From positions 18,101,307 to 18,165,306 of the forward strand of contig NC_134031.1 in the NCBI RefSeq assembly GCF_964204645.1: DNA of 64,000 nt, written 5' to 3'. Made by a program: the position numbers and the translations under genes. This DNA comes from Tubulanus polymorphus. Its lineage: Eukaryota; Nemertea; Palaeonemertea; Tubulaniformes; Tubulanidae. The notes under the pieces are model-generated. The model did no database searches, was not told the DNA's origin, and saw nothing but the letters and a program-made list of their open reading frames with translations. Of the stretch, positions 11,661 through 24,600 are shown one piece after another; the stretch's first letter is position 1; every line of letters starts with the position of its first letter.

Positions 11661-12685
11661 TTTCCACATTTTGCTTAAAATAGGTGAACGGAAAATATCA
11701 ATATCTCGTGAGCTGCAGGTTGTTTTAACCTTGCCGAATTGATCGTGAGACGCAATGAGGCCCGGTTGTCTGACGCACTTCTTCCTATTTAGGAATCTCG
11801 TAGTTGTTTTCGGTCAATGATTTAAGAAGCACCTGTGGCAGTACAGGTCGGGGGAACGATAAACACTGATGATGCGATGTTTTGACGAATTCTCAGAAAA
11901 ATTAGCAACTAAATAATCGACGTATTTGAGACGGAACTACAGCAATGGATGCATGGTTGGATATATCAGTTTTTTTTCGCGTGGGTTCGCACCAGTCTGG
12001 GTAGAGAATATTCTGAAATGAAATATCGCATTGCCGTCGATTCATGAGAGTGGTGACTGGTCGGTCGATTTTGAGATAAAACTCTTGAGAATTCTGCAAT
12101 ATGTTGAGTTTCTCTCTCTCTCTCCGGCGCCGAGTAACAGTGGAACTGGTAAAAGTCTCTCTGGTTGTAGACGGATAGACGCAGACGTCAATTCGGATTA
12201 ATGCAAATCACGCGTCACTTTCCGATCGAAATTTCGTGTAATACGAACTAAAGTTGAAACCCGTATCAAAATAACGGTTCATTGATTTTAGTATCGGGTT
12301 TTTATGAGCTGTGACTCCGTTCGGGAATCGCATGTTGATCCGTGAGCTACGAGTCTATGTAACACAGTGCGAGTCTGGTGGTGGCTGACAGCGACGGGGT
12401 GAGAGAGGAGAGAGTATAAGAGAGAGACGAACGAAAAAGCTGCCGGGGGAAAGTGCGGGAGATAGAGGAGAGAGGGAAAAGAAGAGATAGCGTTGAAGGA
12501 AAGAAGACGGAAAGAGGAGATAGGGAGAGAAGGGAGAGGGAGGCCCGAGGAAGCAAAGGAACAGTTGAGAGAGGCATAGAATAGAGGACTTAAAGGGAGA
12601 GGGAGAGAGAAGGGCGGCAATTAGATTAACATTTAACATAATAAACATCATATATAAATTAGATACAGTTTTGTTTTGTTTATTT

Positions 12686-15600
12686 TCACTGTACCTTGTT
12701 CCTGGCGAACTTGAATAGAAGTAAACCAGCTACCATGAAAAACCAGGCCAGAATGAAAAACAGCCCGATACCGATTCGATCCGGCAGTCCGCCTGTATGC
12801 CACAATAAAAACCCCATTAACCACAGAGTCAGAAATATCAGCGAAAACGATCCGATCTGTAGCCATTTATTGTAGAATACAGTATGCCAGGTGATCTTCA
12901 CGTCTTTAGACAGAATAGCTAAGGCCAACATATAATCTTCCTTCGTCATCTGAAAAAATAATGAGAAATTTGTCAAGAGAAAACAATGATTATAATGTAT
13001 ACATGTTGATGTTTAATATCAAACACCTGGACCATCTGGGAATGCTAACCCCAATGCAGCCCCTAACAAGGTAACTTAGGTAACTTCTCATCCCTAGATA
13101 TAACATCCCCCACCCAATCCCTCCATCGTCCTTCAACTCAATCCTCCATCCTGCTTGATCATCCCCACCCAAAACTCTGCTACTAATAGAAATAGATTGT
13201 GATCTGAAATACTCCGGATTCCAGTCACATAATCAATGTCAGAGTTGTCTCCTCTCTAAACCTGATACCTTATATGATAGAATGTCAAACCAAATCTGAT
13301 CGATTATCCGCCGACCGATATGCGTCTATCTATTATCCCTCTGACTTTATCGAATTACACGTATCTTCATATTGCTATCGATAACACGAGAACAATACGC
13401 AATCAGTATCATTTCAGAAAGAAAAATCTTTCTTTACTTCATATTAGCTTATACACGCTTCCTTGAAAAATGGCGGCCTCATCTCCCTATGTCGTCTTCA
13501 ATAAATCTGTGATATCTAGAAACCTTGCCTCAAAAGATGGCTAACTCCGAATCCCCATATGACGTAATCATTGGGTAAATATATCTATGAACCCTTCTCT
13601 TAAAGATGGCTACCTACAAATCCCCATTTGTCATCATCAATTCTTTAGACCTATAACCAATTTTTTCCGAAAGATGTCTGCGCCTCTATAATCGCCATTT
13701 TAGCATCATTATCTCAAAAAATATTTGCGAGCGTTCTATGGTCGCCGTTCAGCAGAGAAATAAGTCTGAAGCAAAAGCAGTCTTCAAAAAATCAAACACA
13801 TTTGAGTTAAAAAATTCATTACAGTTTAAGATAGTTACAGGAAAGTCAAAGTTAGAGTTAAGTTGCGTTGTGGAAGTTATTGTCGGGGAAATTAGGTTTT
13901 TATCGATGCAACAAACATTTTATAGATTTACAGGAGGAATATTAGCGCTTTTACTCGACGCCGGTTTTTACCTTCGAGTCGTGGAAATTTAATCAACAGA
14001 AGTGAGCTGCGGTAAGCGAGCGAGAGAGCGGGAGAGAGCGTGATGGACGAATTTGCATTCATCGAACGCGCTCAATTTACCCGACGTTTCTCTGGTTAAA
14101 GATCACTTAAGCCGCGTTCACTGTTAAACACGGCTTTTAACGTTAAGTAGGGAAATGTGTCGGTTTTTGCGGCGTTGGCCAATTCTACCCCGCAGTTTGA
14201 CATTCTGCCGCCGTTGCTGCTGCTGTTGCTGTTTAGACTGAGGAGGATATTACATCACGTAAAGCTTTTTGTCAATAATGTTTCAGCTTTAAGCTATCTG
14301 TGTGACGTATAAATATATATTTACGTTTCCTATTATTAGTTCTTGGTTGACGTCAATAATCACTGTTGACCTTCACTCATTCCTGGCGATTCCATTCACC
14401 AAAAGACCACTCACTAACTTCCCCTCTCTCTTTCCCTCCCCTCACACCCTCCCCCTCAACCCGTAAGTCCTCCGTAATGCTACCCGTTCTATTTTACGGT
14501 GTCCTCCTATCTCACATCCAAGCATCCTCCTATCTCCTCTCTTCCTCCCCTATTATCTCCATCTCTCCCTTCCCCCCCTCTCTCTCTCTCTCACGTCATC
14601 TTTCCATCCCTTATGTTTCTTCTTCTATTCTCTCTCTTCTTTTCTCTCCTCTCTTTGTAATTGGGAATTGGTGGTATAAATTGCGCCATGAACGCACTCA
14701 ATTTCTGCAAGAATCGACTTAATGGAAATCTATTATTAATATGTCGATCGGCTGCTCAAAGAGACAGAGACAGAGAGCTGTTTTATTCATCAGAGATCTG
14801 TGTTCTCAAAAATATAATCTCACTATACACTATACACGCACTATACACGATGGCTTTGAATAAATTATCATTATTACATATATTCTATAATTTAAAAAGA
14901 AAAGAACATCCAAGTCGAACAAGATTGCGTTGCAAAAATTCCGTAGACCGTCGATTTGTCGACCTAAATTATTGTTTATTTCTAAAACATAGAGGACATG
15001 TGCGACAGACATTAGACGGGTTGCCGCGCTTCTAACCGAGACAGACTGGTTCCCGCAAAGATGGATGAGTTAACTACGTGACCTTCAACCGACAAATCAT
15101 AATTCTATGGATAGCGGGAAGGATTTTAATTAAATTAATCCATATTTTAGCCCCCGCGGTTCTGCAGTAATTCCCGTCTTGACGCGCCGATGCGTAGAGA
15201 GAGAGAGAGAAAGAGTCGATCACGGGTTTGAGAATTTAATTTACAGTCTAGCGCAAAATGTCTCGTCGCGAAATCCGCTAAGAATTATGATAAAAACGTT
15301 TTTGAACCTCGATGAATTAAAGACAAGGATATAAATGAGTCCATTAGAAATAGTTCATCGGACATTCGAGATTCAACATGCGCTATACGGCATCAAAAAT
15401 CCGACATATATACAAAAATAGTCGAACTCAGTTTAGTCTTCATCTGATAGGTCGCCACATTACTGAAGTCGTTTCTATTTTTGTCCCAATTTGTATTTCT
15501 AATTTAATTAACTAAGTGTAACTAAGTGTCGTTTGAAGAAGATGACTCATGCAGCGAGCTTCACAGTAAAATGGCATCCATTTTCCAAAGTTTAGCTTTA

Positions 15601-18600
15601 AAATAATCAACTCAAAATGACACCGTAAAAACCATTCTTCAATCCTGTTGATTCGATGTAATGCGGATTTTGTAGAAACTTCGATCGGATTTAGGATAAA
15701 AGACATTCGTGATCTAAACTTAACTCAATTAGAAAAAGAGTGAATCAATGTTAAGAATGAGACGCAGGATTTTTTCTGCTCTAAGTTTCTTCAGTCGATA
15801 ACGATTCGGGTTTAGATAGCTGTGCCGGATTGATACGATATTTTTTCTTTCAATCTCAGATTACGGACAACATTTTCCACTTTGGTCGATTCGGATTTTT
15901 CCGGCGATGTTGGAAGCCAGTCTGCGAGCGGGGATTATTGAAAAAAGGAATTTTTCATGTGAGATAGTCGCGTCAATAGACCAAACACTGCGCAGCAATC
16001 ACTGGTGGTTTTAGAGTGCTGAACAAAGTTACTCAAACGCCATACCGGGGTTTCATATCCGTGAGGAGGGAGGGTGGTTCAGTAGCTGACCGCAAATTGG
16101 CGTCTGACAAAACACAGTTCCGCGTGTAGCGATCAAACAAACAGATATTGTTTCAGCTGAAAGAACACTATAGCACCAGAAGGCTGTAAGGGTAGTCGAC
16201 AATATCGATTTCATTGGTGTCGTTAGTTGCTCAAAACTTGGTTTAAGATAACCATCCGATAGTTGTAACAATGTCTGATGAACTCTAGGGAACTTTTCAG
16301 CAACTGGCCCCAGGGTCCTATACTACACTACTCATTACATACAATATTGTTTGCCCGCACACCCCGTACAACTTATAGATTTGAAGTTGTAGGTAGAAAT
16401 CCCCTCGGCAATTTGTTTTAAGCCGTAACGTCCACAATACATTTGTTTTTCTCTAGGCTAATGAGCAACTGGCCCCATAGAGTCGTGGTAGTAAACTTGA
16501 GGAGCTGATATTTTAGACTTGTCTAAGTCAGAAAAAGACTTGGTATATAGTCCTTTCTTCGGGTCTCATCGATGGGGCTGGGCCCTAACAATAGAAACAA
16601 CACGGCCCAGAGTTGCTGAAAGTTGCTAAAAACTAGTGGAAAAATACCATAGTTTATTTAGTACTATTTCAATTATCAAGATCACCGGATAACCTTTAAA
16701 CAACCTTTGATAAACTGATTATAAACTCCCCTGACAGGGTTGATTAAACGGTTAAAAATAGTTGATGACCATCTTAATATCCTGGGGGTCCATTTTTAAA
16801 GCTCTTTACTTTTTCTATGTAAAAGCCGGCCTACCCCCAGTCAGTCAGTAGATGGTTGTCTGTCTGGTTGATTATAGTTTAAGGGAAGCTGGATGGATTT
16901 ATGTCTATAATGTCGCGCGATGAACTGTAATTATCCCAGGACAATCTACGCAGAAGAGGATTATTATCATTAATGATACCAGTGATAATGTTCAGTAAGA
17001 TCAAATAGCGGTCAGTGTAGTCGGTGCCGCTGCCGCCGCCGCCACCGCCGGACTCCAATGAGACGTTCACCACAAGCTCTTTGAAGTATTTTTAATGATG
17101 GTTAAAGAATATACGACAATCATCAAAGCGAGCCGTAGTCTTTGGTCCTACGCTTACCACAGCGATGATGGATTATGTTTCTAGATATTTTAAGAATATT
17201 CCCTTTGAAGAGATCGTCGTAATTAGGAAGAAGGAAGAGAGCGTTTTCTTTCTTCCTGAAAAGGATTCGAAAGAAAGTTCCTCGAGGCTTTGTTACTGTT
17301 TTTTTTTCGTAGCTAGAATTACCGAAGTTTTAAAGCCTGTAGCCGAACGGAGTAAAATGGGATATATTCCTTAGAGATTAAAGCTCTGCCTACATAAACG
17401 ATCTTCGAAATACTGTGGTCATTACAGGAGGGTACGAAACTGATCCCGGCGTTTGAAAAGTCAGAAACCGGATCAGTATCCAGACTTCGAGTCGCTGTAG
17501 TTTAATTATGTGATACCTGACAAGTGGGCATTGGGATTTGAGAAGTCAACTACTCTAAGGACCTGCAGTTAATGTTGTATATAACCCTAGATATAGAATT
17601 ATGGAAGAATCAGACAGAGACACGACACGGAAGATAGAATACCTTTCAATCTATGAAACATGGTCTCAGGACCCAGTAGCACAATCGTAACCTGGGTGCA
17701 GAAGTAGTCATAAATAAAAGATTGACTGTTAGATCGGTTATAGAACTAAGTTGACTCTTTGATAGTGGTCTTGAATCTAACTCAAAACTGCGCAATTGGC
17801 CACTGAATTGAAGTTGATAACCCTGTATGGAACTGTGCACTTGGCTCAGTATTAGCAGCTATCGGTTGCCGCTGATCCAGTGAGATCAGTCTCTCGTGGT
17901 CAGCATGCAGTATGATATATGTGTTGAATTCAGTGATGTGTTAAACAAGCTGGAGAGATATCCGCGGCTTAAATGGATTTAATCGCTTCTAATCAACCAC
18001 AATCAATCAACCAATCAATCAGTCAATCACTAGAGAGAGGGGGAAAGAGAGGCAGATAGGGAGAGAGAGAGGAGAAAGGGGTTCGTAGCCCGTCTTCGCT
18101 ATATCCAATCAATTTGACAACATGTCGCTTTTTATATTAGATTCAGTGTTGATAATTTTGAGTGAGAAGTTGTCATTAATTGAATTGCGGTGACTGGTGG
18201 GAATGATTGGTAGGAATATATGTTAATTTTACAATCGCGTTCATTTTCTGATGACTATTTATTGTAATATCGGCAGCTAGCGCTGCTGTCATCACGTCGT
18301 GTTTAACACGATAAATACAATGCAATAAACTTTATTCACATTATGAACAATACGATATACATCTGGCACGGTACCACTTTCAGTCTTCACTGTTAGTTTT
18401 CCCTTTCCCATTTTACTGGTGCTCGCAAAAACAAAAAAACTACTGCAAGAATTCTGGCCGAAACTAAAGAAATAACAATTACGACATTTTTTTAAATTGA
18501 AATTGTGGGCTTCTCTCGATGATATTCATCAAGACAGGAAAATAGTCTCAACTATCTACAAGTCCCCGTGTGGTTTTATTAAGTGATGAATGTTGCCCTT

Positions 18601-21600
18601 GTTTTAAATTTCCCTCAGCAGCGACGCAAATACAAAAACCAGCGAGCAAAAGAACCGATGATGATGTTTGTATCTACGTATTTCGTCTGTGTTCGTGTTC
18701 ATTATTAGTTTCGTTAATCGAGGCGATTTGCTACCACTCCCCGCGCCCCTTCCCGCGCCCCCTCCCCTTCTATCTCGGATACGGAGAAGCCGGTGTGTGC
18801 TGGATTTAACACAATTCACTAATTGGTTAACATACGAGTACATACAAGAAACCACAGTCTTCATACCGCGTGATCGCGGCCACGTGACACACGAACCGCC
18901 TGCCACACCGGCTCCGATAAACCTCGCCTATTTTAGCTCGGATAAACGTGGACCGGCAAAAATTGGTCCGAGTTATCGACAGGAAAATACCTTAAGAAAT
19001 CAGAAAACTGATTTCGTTTTTGTCCTTAGTAGACATAAGTCCGAGTAAGTAGGCGTCGTTTACTGTACTACAATTTGGACCTAGGCCTATAGATTACGAC
19101 TGAGTCCAGAACTATAAAACCGCTCGGGTTTCTACACATCGATAACTTCGTGAATACCATCTAACCCGAGTTTTGTGAGAATCCTATAAAACATTCGGCA
19201 ATTTAAAAGTTTCACGTATCGTTATTGCTCGAACATAAAACAGCAGCAATGGAGCTAAAATTGCAGGAGTTATAACTAGAATCCGGGTAGAAGTCGTGGA
19301 CATAAATCCTAGAGCAGGTTGCTGTGTCAGCTGAACACACGCTTTTTATTATGATTAAACGACCGTTTATTTACTTCTCCAGGTTTAGTAGATAGAGTCC
19401 CGATAAACTGAAAGTTAAGTAAGTAACTGGACAGAGCCCGATTACAGTCCAGTAGCCGGACCCAGTTCCACTGTTCTGAATCCAGTTATGTACCTAGATC
19501 TTTTGGAACTAGTCCCACAGTTCTGGACCTAAGTTTTGATCCCAATTCCACAGTTTTGGACCCGGTTGAGTTCTGGACTTTCCACGATTCCACAGTTTTG
19601 GACCCGGTTGAGTTCATGGACTTTCAACAATGTTCTGGATTAGATTTGTCAACTTTGTACAAAGAATGAAGCAATGGGTCCTGGGTCCCGAATTTCTTTG
19701 TTCCCTCGAAATTTAAGACGAGGTTTCATCTAAATAGAAGAAATAGATTCAAGGAGATATGAAAACCGTCCACACGATGGATTGCAGGTCTAATATAGCC
19801 GAGGACAGACACATATAGATAGAGAATGTATGTAACATCACAACAAATTGATGGTCTGGTGAATGTGACATCCTCTAATGGATATATCAGCAGATAGAAT
19901 AGAGAGAAGATGATGCCCTCAGTGTCATCAGCTGGTCTCTCTCTTCTCCCTCCTCTCTCCCGTTCTCTCTCTCGTACATTATTTCATTAGTTACCTCAGT
20001 GTTTTTATCTTTTATCACGCTCCGAGATTTGCTCACTAATGACTACATCACGAAGCGGTAGAGATACGAAACAAATTCAGATAACGTCACACTGAGATAC
20101 ACTCACAACAATCATCATTTCATTCCCCACCGCAAGGTGTGACTCCTCGAAATTATCCCAACCCCACAGCAGCAAAATTCGAATTCTCAAATTGTCTATA
20201 CCCCACAGCATGGTGTGTATCCTTAAAATATCTATATCCAGCAGCAAAGTGTGACTCCATAAGCTATCGATACCCAACAGCAAAATGTGACCCCTCAAGT
20301 TATTCATACCCCACAGCAATGTGTCTACTCAAGTTATCGATACCTAACAGCAAAGTGTGACCCCACAATTTAGTCATACCCCGCAGCAAAGTGTGATCCC
20401 ACAAGTTAGTCATACCCCACAGCAAAGTGTGATCCCACAAGTTAGTCATACCCCACAGCAAAGTGTGACCCCACAAGTAAGTCATACCCCACAGCAAAGT
20501 GTCTACTCAAGTTATCGATACCAACAGTCACCCCACAAGTTATCGATACCCAACAGCAGAGTGTCACCCCACAAGTTATTCATACCCCACCCCCAAAGTG
20601 TCTACTCAAGTTATCGATACCCCACAGTAAATTGTGTCAACTTGAATGATTGACCACTGTCAAGCTCTTGTCTACTACCAGGCTCAATCCACCGGCCCAA
20701 TATGAATTATTAGATTTAGAAACTCTCTGATATTCTATATACGCAGTATCTCTGAATCTTATCATTCAATTTCATTTACAATAATGATATATTCCACATG
20801 AAAGTGAATTACATTTCACTAATCACATTCTTAAAGTTATGAATTATACATGTATATATGTATAATATTCACATGACCAGTGCATCAATCATAAATATCG
20901 TGTAGTTCGTGTGTCCCCAGTGCCCTGCATTATGGCATATGTTGAGTCCAAAAACGGTTTTACATAATGAGGACCTTGTCCAAAATCGTTAGAAAAGATA
21001 TAGGGCTGAGTTATACAGTGTAAATGATCTTAAATTTGGATCAGCCATAAGATTGAGTTGGTATTAGACTGTCTTACGTAAATCTTAGCCATGACTGCAC
21101 AACTGGCCCCCCAACAGTCTTAGACCAGTTTCTAAATCTAAAAAAAAAATCCACGATGGTCATGTCACGATTGTGTGCAACTTTTCCCTTCTTGGACCTG
21201 TCTGTTAAAGCCTCAATGGTACAACCGGCTCCAGATAAGCGAATAAACACTTAGAATTGGGTCTATGAAACGTTTGGTTTAATGAATAGTTTCTATATTT
21301 GCTGTAGTAGTTTCGTTGCAGCTTGGTGCTGTGTGTGTGTGTGTCCATTACGCGGCGGGCTCTAGTCTTAATGATTTATGTAAAACTAATTAACTGACGA
21401 CTAATTCATTCGCTTTTCAATAAGAATTATTCTTCTTTATACAAGAGAGGAGAGAAGAGAAAGAGTGAGAGAGGAGAGGGAGAGAGTATAAGACAGAACC
21501 GCAGTCGTTTATCGTCCTAAAGGGAATCTGAGTAACTTACAAAAGACGAATTCATCTTTCTGCGTCTACGATCGTGATATAGGAGAGAGGGGAGAGAGAG

Positions 21601-24600
21601 TGGGGTTTGGGAGTGAGATGGAATATAGTGACAGAGAGTGGGAGTACAGGAGAGAAGAGGGAGTGACTATTGAATACCTATTGACTGCCGTAATAAACAC
21701 AATAATAGACACAGACTGATCACAATTTTTCCTAGTAATTAACTAACGCATGAACTAGAAGGAAAAAAGGTAAATAAAGATCTAATCAATTAGTTCAATT
21801 AACGACACTTTAATTAAAGTAAGTTAGATTAATCAGGCTAATTAGTTACGGCACCTGCTAGGCATCGAACACTCGATCGAACAGGGGTCCGCTGTAATGT
21901 TTACAACTTGCTTTAGATCGTCTGCGATTTAATTCAGCATCAACCGATTATAGTAATAAATCACGTTCAAGGTAGAGCGTCACCGAGCAGACGAGACCCG
22001 AGACCGCATTGTTTGCATAGTTATACGAGTAATCGATAATACCACGTGACAAACCGGAAGTGTTAGCAGGGATAAGCAAAGAAAACCTAACGGATAAGTC
22101 GTTTTGACGGTGATAAGTTTTGTTTACATATCGCAGAGTGAAGTATATCATTACCGGTATCGGGAGTGAGGAGGGGGAGGGAGGGAAACGATCCAGCGAC
22201 TATTTAATCATCACTTAATGTTTATAAGCTCGAATCATTCTGCGCTTTAGAACGAAATATGGGCTGCAGACGTGAGATGTGAGAATTAGGGGAAGAGAAT
22301 TGGATTTTGGGATGAAGTAGATATAGTTTACCGTGTTTCAGGGCCGAATGACGAAAATTGGCTAAAATCCGAAGATTGTTTTGTTAGATTGGTTATATAC
22401 ACTAAAATGAGCTTAGACTAGTCTTCTTATGTTTTTAGATTTACTATAGAACCAAAATGAGAATAGACTGGCTTTATTTTATGTAACTATAACCAAAATG
22501 AGCTTAGACTGGTCTTAAATTGACAGATTGATTATAGAACTAACATGAGTTTAGACTGGTCTTAAGTTATTAGATTGGCAATAGCACTATGATGGTCTTA
22601 GACTTGTCTTAAATTTATGATTGTGCAACGGACCCCCTTCCGTAATCAATAGTTTATTTTCAGTTACTTCAATACAGAATGACAAAGCTTAAACCTATCT
22701 TCCCATGGAAGCGCACAGGGCGATTCTATAAGATCGAGGCCTCGGTAAGAGATGAATAATTCAAATGTGATTTTCGGTTGTATATGGTTCGTGTTGTCAG
22801 ACTGATATGAGAAATCTCTATATACGACATAGTAGTAAATTCAAACCACGCGAAAAAGTGACATCAATTTTACATTTGCGTCTAAATTTGAATGAAATTT
22901 GTTGAAAAATGCGATCAAGAGAAACGGGTTTCGATGGTAACGGGTTTCAACCAAGATATAAAACTGGTCCAGGGAATGTATCCTGAAGCCCCAAGTTTCA
23001 CAAGTTCCACAAAGCTGATCATTTTCCAGTGGATAACACTGACAAATCGCCAATTAAAGATGCATCGTTATTGTGGTATATCTATCCAATGGTCAACTAA
23101 CTTTGACCCTTGAGCAATTATTCTTATATGGACACGGGGTATTTACAGGAATTCCAGATCCAGTTCCGGACTTCTATCGTTGAACTTAATCAAGACCGCC
23201 GAACTGGGTCCTGGCTATTTCAGGTATAGCGAGGCATGCCCCTCGCTGATTCTGGATGTGGAAACATTAGCCGCCGAACATTCACTGTTCATACACATTT
23301 ATCATAAATTTGTTCCCTCAATTATACACAGAAATTCCACGATACTGAATTATTTATTGCTAGTAGAAGCGAATCTTAGCAGACTCGCGTGAGAGAGGGA
23401 GAGAGAGTGAGATAAGGAGAGGAGGAGAGAGAGAAGAAAGAGACCCGAATGAAACAAGACAGGACCGAGTTTCATTCAAAAACACTAGAATTCCTATGCG
23501 AAAAGCAGACCTTCTTATAATCGCTATCAGATCAACTGAATTCCGGGTCCAGTTTTACGAAAAAGTCTAAGCTTAAAACGGCTATGTTTCAATATGTTGT
23601 CCTCGTCGAAAACATGAAATTACCAGTATGTGGCAATTATACCAAAAGATAAGTTTAAGTTTTATTTTTGTGAAAACTGGGTCCTGGTGAGAAAACTTTG
23701 AATTTGGACTGGTGTGACCATTTAGCGGTGACCAGTCAGATGCGGTGACTCGAAAATTCGAAAGAAATTGAAATTAAAAACTCCAGCGGGACTCAAATCT
23801 GCGACCTCAAGCATGCCAGCCGTGCACGCTTACCTCTTGACCACTGACCAGTAAATCTGTCTGGTCGGTTTGGTGAACTGATGACCAGATAGGTGTAGTG
23901 ACTATATTCACTAATGATACTCGCTATCATTTTTGTTCATCTTACGGATAAGAATACGTTGGTAAAACATATTTCATCTCCCCTCGACACTAAATCCCCC
24001 CACCCCCCATCCCTCCAGCTACAGCCAGTACTCGAGCCAGATACGAGAAATAGATCTTTATAAATGCAGATTTGTCGACAATCTGCTGAATTCCGGGTCG
24101 CGGTATTTTCTAGATGTTATTTACTCGGGCGCTGTTGATGATTATGGATGAGAGATTTCTGTGATACAGAGACAAAATACGATTTGTGATTCTGGATCCT
24201 GCGATGGATGAAATAGATCGATTAGTGTCGAGTGTCGAGTGTCGAGTGTCGAGTGTCGAGATGCAACTTAAAGCGGTTTCTTATCGACCCTAATAGTGAT
24301 CTACTACGACACCGACACCGGGACCGACACCGGACCGACACCGGGACCGACACCGGACCGACACCGGGCCGACACCGACCGACATTGGGACCGACACGGC
24401 TTTACTTGTAGAGGGCTGAATATCTAAACCTATATTTAGAAATAAACATTTCATGATAACGCTAAATGTGTGTATATTGCAGCATAATGGGAGGTATGTC
24501 TGATGTAAGATTCTGATATACGGGACCCGGTTTCGCAAAAAGAAGTTCTACTAAATGTTTTATTCAATTCCCATTGCTTCAATTTCGACCTTAATTCAAA

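Larger units (their letters stand above)
5841..12685. other. Gene-poor stretch of repeats and diverged elements
   Basis: No coding exon could be supported. The stretch holds pyrimidine-rich tracts (6340-6385, 7940-8150), hairpins, a retroelement-like 3' end, direct repeats and a 41-bp array, listed separately, and a purine-rich tract at 12405-12615 next to the terminal exon of the following gene. Sequence at 10085-10195 is one copy of a dispersed 'gactggtcttaaat' family. Confidence 0.5.

Noticed and set aside
14366-14722. 118-codon plus-strand frame
   Set aside because: Mostly a pyrimidine-rich low-complexity tract giving Ser, Pro and Leu runs.
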